A DNA stretch of 64,000 nucleotides. Source: Bacillus sp. ISL-55. Lineage in GTDB: Bacteria > Bacillota > Bacilli > Bacillales > Cytobacillaceae. Location of the stretch: positions 31,224-95,223 of the forward strand of contig NZ_JAGGQU010000011.1 of the NCBI RefSeq assembly GCF_018613155.1, in the 5' to 3' direction. Positions 59,768 to 64,000 of the stretch are shown here, in pieces. A program made the position numbers and the translations under genes. Position 1 is the stretch's first letter; the number at the start of each line of letters is the position of its first letter. The notes under the pieces are model-generated. The model had not been told where the DNA came from. It was given only the letters and a program-made list of their open reading frames with translations, and searched no databases.

Positions 59768-60090
59768 GTCCAACACCCTTTCATGAAATGAAATCGCTTT
59801 CTTTCTTATCATTATTATATATCAATAACCCCTTTGGGTATCGGTGGATTTATTGATAATTTGTGAAACTTTTATTAGGAATCAGCTTTTACACACAGCC
59901 TCAACTTTATTTTCTTCAGCACAGTTTCATCAGCTGCCTGAGAGTTCACAGGCTTTCCTTTATTAAATAAAAGTCGATTAATCAGGCGTTTGAAGTATAA
60001 TGAATACTATTCAGTTTATGCATATGATGGTTCGTTGCGAGAATCCTATATATAAATAAGTGGGATAATAAAATAAAAAGAGGTTTTTAT

Positions 60091-61536
60091 ATGAGTAGAA
60101 GAAGTTTTGACGATTACAACTTAAGCGACGAAATTAAACGCGCCCTCACAGTGTTGAAATATGAATCGCCAACAGAGGTCCAGGAAGAAGTCATTCCGTT
60201 AGCAATGGAAAAACAAGATCTTGTTGTTAAATCCCAGACAGGAAGCGGAAAGACGGCTTCATTCGGAATTCCCATTTGCGATATGGTCGAATGGGAGGAA
60301 AAAAGTCCACAAGCGTTGATTCTCACTCCAACCAGGGAGCTTGCTGCTCAAGTTCGTGAAGATATCACAAATATCGGGCGGTTTAAACGAATCAAGGCGA
60401 TGGCTGTTTACGGGAAGGAACCTTTTTCAAAACAAAAGGAAGAATTGAAGCAAAAAACTCATGTCGTCGTTGGAACCCCTGGCCGTGTGATCGATCATAT
60501 TGAGAGAGAAACACTCGTTTTAGATAAAGTAAAATACCTGATCATCGATGAAGCAGATGAAATGCTGAACATGGGGTTCATTGAAGCTGTTGAATGGATC
60601 ATCGAAGAACTTCCTCAAGACAGAGTAACGATGGTTTTTTCTGCGACCTTACCTAAGGATGTTGAAAATCTCTGCCATAAATATATGAAGGAACCAGTTA
60701 ATATTGAGATTGCTTCTACCGGCATTACGACAAATACGATTGACCATATGTTGATTGAAGTGAAAGAAGAGGATAAAATCTCCCTTCTTAAAGATATTAC
60801 GGTTGTTGAAAATCCTGACAGCTGCATCATTTTTTGCAGGACGAAGGAAAATGTTGATACAGTGTTTGCGGAGCTTGAGGATGCCAATTATTCCTGCGAA
60901 AGACTTCATGGCGGCTTAGAGCAGGAAGACCGCTTCGCCGTAATGAATGGCTTCAAGATGGGGAATTTCCGTTATCTAGTGGCTACCGATGTTGCTGCGC
61001 GCGGCATTGACGTCGATAATGTTTCGCTTGTCTTAAACTATGACGTTCCTATGGAAAAAGAGGGGTATGTGCACCGGACAGGCCGAACGGGGCGTGCTGG
61101 CAACAAAGGAACAGCGATTACCTTTGCTACACCTTATGAAGGAAAATTCGTCAAGGCTATCGAACGATACATTGGCTTTGACATTCCTGTCACAGAAGCT
61201 CCGAGCAAGCAGGACGTTGCAAGAAACCAGGCTGCTTTCGATGAAAAAATCAGCGGGCGCCGTGTGGTTAAAAACAACAAGACAGCCCGAATCAACCAGG
61301 ATATTATGAAGCTTCATTTTAGCGGCGGCAAAAAGAAGAAGCTCCGCGCCGTCGACTTTGTTGGAACCATCGCAAAGATTCCGGGAGTAACGGCAGACGA
61401 TATCGGCATCATCACGATCCACGATACAATGTCCTATGTAGATATCCTGAACGGCAAAGGCTCGCTTGTCATTCAGGCAATGGAGAATGCAACGATCAAA
61501 GGAAAGAAGCTTAGAGTCAGCAAGGCGATTAAATAG
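60091..61536 (+). CDS. dbpA: DEAD-box RNA helicase DbpA/YxiN
   Basis: A 481-residue ATP-dependent RNA helicase. Q motif [26 protein letters not shown], motif [17 protein letters not shown] in [16 protein letters not shown] in FSATLP and motif [12 protein letters not shown] are visible. Residues 400-480 form the DbpA RNA-binding domain ([43 protein letters not shown]), which targets 23S rRNA hairpin 92. It acts in ribosome assembly. A leader of more than 60 AT-rich bases precedes an AAAAGAGG site. Confidence 0.94.
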   Translation: MSRRSFDDYNLSDEIKRALTVLKYESPTEVQEEVIPLAMEKQDLVVKSQTGSGKTASFGIPICDMVEWEEKSPQALILTPTRELAAQVREDITNIGRFKRIKAMAVYGKEPFSKQKEELKQKTHVVVGTPGRVIDHIERETLVLDKVKYLIIDEADEMLNMGFIEAVEWIIEELPQDRVTMVFSATLPKDVENLCHKYMKEPVNIEIASTGITTNTIDHMLIEVKEEDKISLLKDITVVENPDSCIIFCRTKENVDTVFAELEDANYSCERLHGGLEQEDRFAVMNGFKMGNFRYLVATDVAARGIDVDNVSLVLNYDVPMEKEGYVHRTGRTGRAGNKGTAITFATPYEGKFVKAIERYIGFDIPVTEAPSKQDVARNQAAFDEKISGRRVVKNNKTARINQDIMKLHFSGGKKKKLRAVDFVGTIAKIPGVTADDIGIITIHDTMSYVDILNGKGSLVIQAMENATIKGKKLRVSKAIK

Positions 61537-61578
61537 AACAAAAAAACGTAAGCACTGAAGCTTTATATCTACACAAGA

Positions 61579-61609
61579 AAGGACGATTATGACATGCATA
61601 ATCGTCCTT
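61579..61609. terminator. bidirectional terminator after dbpA
   Basis: AAGGACGATTATG and CATAATCGTCCTT form a perfect 13-bp stem with a 5-base loop. It serves dbpA and the convergent methyltransferase. Confidence 0.85.
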
Positions 61610-61618
61610 AAATTTATC

Positions 61619-62569
61619 CTATTTTTTACATACAATGATCTCGCGTTCGAAGTTCCCTTTTCTCACGACACAGCGATCAGCAATTTTAAAGCCGGCATTT
61701 CCGATGATAGAGTCAATGGGTTCAATGGTAACGATGACGACTTTATCAGCGAATTTGTATGTGCTTTGCAGCATCTCGAGCTGCTCTTCGGCTGTGATGA
61801 CCGAGCACAGATTGTACGGCATATCGATTATCGCCACATCATAGCTCCCAGTGACCTTGCGGATGTCCTTAAACGTCACTTCCGTTTCATAGCCAAAATG
61901 CGCGATGTTCTCCCTCGTTCCAGGCAGTATGAGCGGATTGATATCACTGGCAACGATGTCGATCCCCATTGACAATGCTTCCACCACTACCGTTCCAATT
62001 CCGCAGCATGGGTCAATCGCTTTTACTCCAGCTGGATCAGGAACGGCAATATTGGCAACGGCTCTTGCGACACGGGTGCTCAAGGAAGTTGAGTAGCTAT
62101 GCGGCTTCTGCTGATGGTTCAGCCAGACCGCTTCACTGCTGTGGTATTCACCAAATACCCAACGCTCGTTTACATTCATGATCCCTAACAGCACATCTGG
62201 ATTTCCAAAATCCGGCTCTCCGGGAATTTGCAGACCCACTGCCCTCTCGATTCGGCGCCTCTCCTCAAAATCCACCTTTTCAGGACCTGCCACTTTTACA
62301 TGCATGACTTTAAAAGTAGAGCCATTCAAGTCAATTTTCTTCACTTGCTGAATTAGATCCTCAAATTGCTCACCTTCAAGGATGACATCCATACGTCCCC
62401 TGATAAAAGGACTCCTGCTTGGTTCTATTTTCACTGAACTCTCCAGTGTAGTTAACTCTGTATCGAAACCAAAAAACGAGCGCATTTCCAGTTCGCACAA
62501 CTCTTTTTCTTCACCCGGAAAAGCGTAATTATATATAAAAGACTTAGGTTCAAATTTAGTAAATTCCAA
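61619..62569 (-). CDS. UPF0020/TRM11-like RNA methyltransferase
   Basis: A 316-residue protein. The SAM motif is near residue 190 (VKAIDPCCGIGTVVVEALSMGIDIVASDINPLI), and the catalytic DMPYNL is at about 255, the N2-guanine methyltransferase DPPY-like motif. The N-terminal part may hold a THUMP-related domain. It probably modifies tRNA or rRNA guanine. Single gene. Confidence 0.85.
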   Translation of the reverse strand: MEFTKFEPKSFIYNYAFPGEEKELCELEMRSFFGFDTELTTLESSVKIEPSRSPFIRGRMDVILEGEQFEDLIQQVKKIDLNGSTFKVMHVKVAGPEKVDFEERRRIERAVGLQIPGEPDFGNPDVLLGIMNVNERWVFGEYHSSEAVWLNHQQKPHSYSTSLSTRVARAVANIAVPDPAGVKAIDPCCGIGTVVVEALSMGIDIVASDINPLILPGTRENIAHFGYETEVTFKDIRKVTGSYDVAIIDMPYNLCSVITAEEQLEMLQSTYKFADKVVIVTIEPIDSIIGNAGFKIADRCVVRKGNFEREIIVCKK

Positions 62570-62636
62570 TCAATATCAGTCCTTCCGAAGTAAAAAACAG
62601 CTTTTATCCATTCTATAACATATAAATAAAAATGAC

Positions 62637-62828
62637 TTACCCCTTGGGCAAGTCAAGTGCTTGGTATGCGTGCTGATACTTTCCGCCTTCAGCTACTTCA
62701 GAATGATACAAAGCCTTAAGGGCAAAGCTTTTCTCCAGATCATATTCTTTTATCAAACTGGATAAGCGCGTTTGCAGTTCTGGGTTATCCTTAATCAACT
62801 GTTTCATCTGTGATTTTACAAATTTCAT
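62637..62828 (-). CDS. small conserved-looking protein, unknown
   Basis: A 63-residue soluble protein, MKFVKSQMKQLIKDNPELQTRLSSLIKEYDLEKSFALKALYHSEVAEGGKYQHAYQALDLPKG in outline: helical N-terminal half and a basic start. No motif is recognised. It has its own short upstream region and no strong ribosome site. Possibly a small regulator. Confidence 0.55.
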   Translation of the reverse strand: MKFVKSQMKQLIKDNPELQTRLSSLIKEYDLEKSFALKALYHSEVAEGGKYQHAYQALDLPKG

Positions 62829-62908
62829 CTATGTTTACCTTTACCTTTCGAAATCTAATAGTTCCGTTAAGTATAGCATGAACAAGTCTATAGTCGTTCA
62901 TTCCTTGA

Positions 62909-63778
62909 TCAGTCCGGCTCTACATGTACATGGACATCATATATATTGTATTCTTCCATAAGCTTATCTTCGACCCTCGTCGAGATATCATGAGCAGTAC
63001 TGATGTCGAGGGTAGGTTTTACTGTGATAACGCAATCAACGACAATATTGTTACCATAGCTTCGTGCCTTCAAATCTTTAATTCCCTTTACACCGGGAAT
63101 ATTACAGATCGTTTCGTTATATTCTTTAATTAGGTCTACATCAAAGCCGTCTGTCAGCTGGTGGGATGCTTCCCGGAAGATGTCCCAGCCTGTTTTTAAA
63201 ATGAGTGCGCCAACGATGAATGCCGTTACTGGGTCGAGCCACGGCAAACCGAATTGGGAGCCGATGATGCCAATGGCGGTACCAATACTCACCCACGAAT
63301 CGGACAGGTTATCTTTAGCCGCGGCCATGACCGAATGGCTTTTTATTTTGCGTGCGAGGTTCCGGTTATAACGATACACGAAATACATTATCAAGGCAGA
63401 AAATAATCCTGTCCAGGCAGCAATAAGATCTGGTGCCTCGGCAGTTCCTTCAAAAAATGATGTGAAGGCGCTGGTTAAAACCTGGAAACCGACGAGGATG
63501 ATGATGAAAGAGGCTACCATTGATGCGACCATTTCCGATTTCCAGTGTCCATAAAGATGGTCTTCATCCGCAGGTTTTTGTGACAGCCTCAATCCAATGA
63601 GGACGGAAATCGAGGCAAAAATATCGGTTGTATTGTTCAAGCCGTCAGCCTTTAGTGCTTCGGAATCACTGATAAAACCTACAGAAAGTTTTAAGGCAGA
63701 AAGAATTATATAAGCGAGGATACTGATCATCGCTCCGCGTTCGCCTAATTTCAAATTGGAATAACGTTGTTCATTCAT
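62909..63778 (-). CDS. cation diffusion facilitator transporter
   Basis: About 289 residues. Six N-terminal helices carry the metal-site residues of the family in SDSEALKADGLNNTTDIFASI and KDNLSDSWVSIG; the first site has Asn in place of the more usual His. The C-terminal cytoplasmic domain (about 205-289) has the paired beta pattern ending VHVHVEPD. It exports divalent cations such as Zn2+, Mn2+ or Fe2+. ATG 63778 has GGAGG 7 bases upstream. Confidence 0.92.
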   Translation of the reverse strand: MNEQRYSNLKLGERGAMISILAYIILSALKLSVGFISDSEALKADGLNNTTDIFASISVLIGLRLSQKPADEDHLYGHWKSEMVASMVASFIIILVGFQVLTSAFTSFFEGTAEAPDLIAAWTGLFSALIMYFVYRYNRNLARKIKSHSVMAAAKDNLSDSWVSIGTAIGIIGSQFGLPWLDPVTAFIVGALILKTGWDIFREASHQLTDGFDVDLIKEYNETICNIPGVKGIKDLKARSYGNNIVVDCVITVKPTLDISTAHDISTRVEDKLMEEYNIYDVHVHVEPD

Positions 63779-63902
63779 GGTTTGGCCTCCATTCAACTGC
63801 TAGAACATTTTAACAATCAAGGAGTGAGTGAGTCTATAGCAACCTTTTTACCCTTGTCCATTTTATTGACAGGGTTGCAAAAAAGTTTCCCAAGGTAAAA
63901 AT

Positions 63903-64000
63903 AAAAGCGTAAGCGCCTTGGTCAGCCCCGACAAGCGCTGGAGGGCCGACCGGTGAAGTCGTTCTTTGACTTCATCGGTCGGACCGAAATCGAAAAGTAT
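63903..64000. repeat. third copy of the GC-rich dispersed repeat, cut by window edge
   Basis: Matches the copies at 31158-31400 (AAAAGCGTAAGCGCCTTGG, CGACAAGCGCTGGAGGG). Here the arms CCGACCGGTGAAGTC and GACTTCATCGGTCGG form a 15-bp stem with one G-U pair. The same 7-base loop (GTTCTTT) is kept in all three copies, while compensating changes occur in the stem. Confidence 0.85.

Noticed and set aside
61033..61635. 200-codon minus-strand ORF opposite dbpA
   Set aside because: It lies almost wholly antisense to the conserved C-terminal half of DbpA and has no family resemblance.

Overview
The window looks like the chromosome of a Gram-positive, low-to-moderate GC bacterium of the Bacillaceae (Mesobacillus/Cytobacillus-like). 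The evidence is the AGGAGG-type ribosome binding sites with ATG/GTG/TTG starts, Bacillus-type ECF sigma/anti-sigma, GntR-ABC and DbpA genes, and T-rich hairpin terminators. The arsenic gene content suggests an arsenate-respiring strain such as those related to Mesobacillus selenatarsenatis; that is inference.

The core is a 19 kb arsenic island (4.3-23.4 kb). An ars detoxification operon on the minus strand reads arsR-arsB-arsC-arsD-arsA-dual-specificity phosphatase-HesB-like protein. The last gene has an in-frame TGA at the conserved HesB cysteine, followed by a SECIS-like hairpin, so it is very probably a selenoprotein that a standard ORF call misses. Next come an arsR-permease-thioredoxin-like operon, a three-gene sensor operon (PhnD/AioX-like lipoprotein, histidine kinase, NarL-type regulator), and a respiratory arsenate reductase operon: arrC (NrfD), arrA (Mo, Tat signal), arrB (Fe-S), a TorD-like chaperone, a poly-ferredoxin and tatA. 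A Cys-containing XRE regulator sits upstream of arrC. Divergent from it is an ArsR-type operon with a small protein, a second ArsP-like permease and a 43-residue peptide with three CC pairs; its ATCAA-N6-TTGAT operator occurs five times. The arsR and xre promoters share another operator, CATATAA-N8-TTATATG.

Flanking regions are ordinary Bacillaceae genes. 0-4.3 kb: ECF sigma/anti-sigma, ASCH, isochorismatase-like, Lrp, MerR and SRPBCC proteins. 23.5-27 kb: CNNM transporter, PAP2 phosphatase, flavodoxin, MGMT. 27-31 kb: a 1015-residue GNAT fusion and an amidohydrolase. 31.4-42.3 kb: hydrolase/regulator pair, YidE/AspT-type transporter, FUSC protein, gntR-ABC operon, ABC exporter. 42.3-53.6 kb: proC and an exopolysaccharide cluster (Wzy, Wzx, Wzz, two glycosyltransferases, epimerase, sugar-phosphate transferase, aminotransferase, CapD-like dehydratase). 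54-64 kb: two-component system beside a 28-residue-repeat secreted protein, VWA and DUF4352 proteins, dbpA, an RNA methyltransferase and a cation efflux protein.

Several intergenic regions hold a striking kind of repeat: a short core motif, different at different loci, recurring every 20-21 bp, or in alternating orientation every 26 bp (52-bp unit). At least six such arrays are present (2.05, 23.35, 26.26, 34.98, 35.16 and 39.40 kb). GC-rich dispersed repeats lie at 31.2, 54.0 and 63.9 kb.
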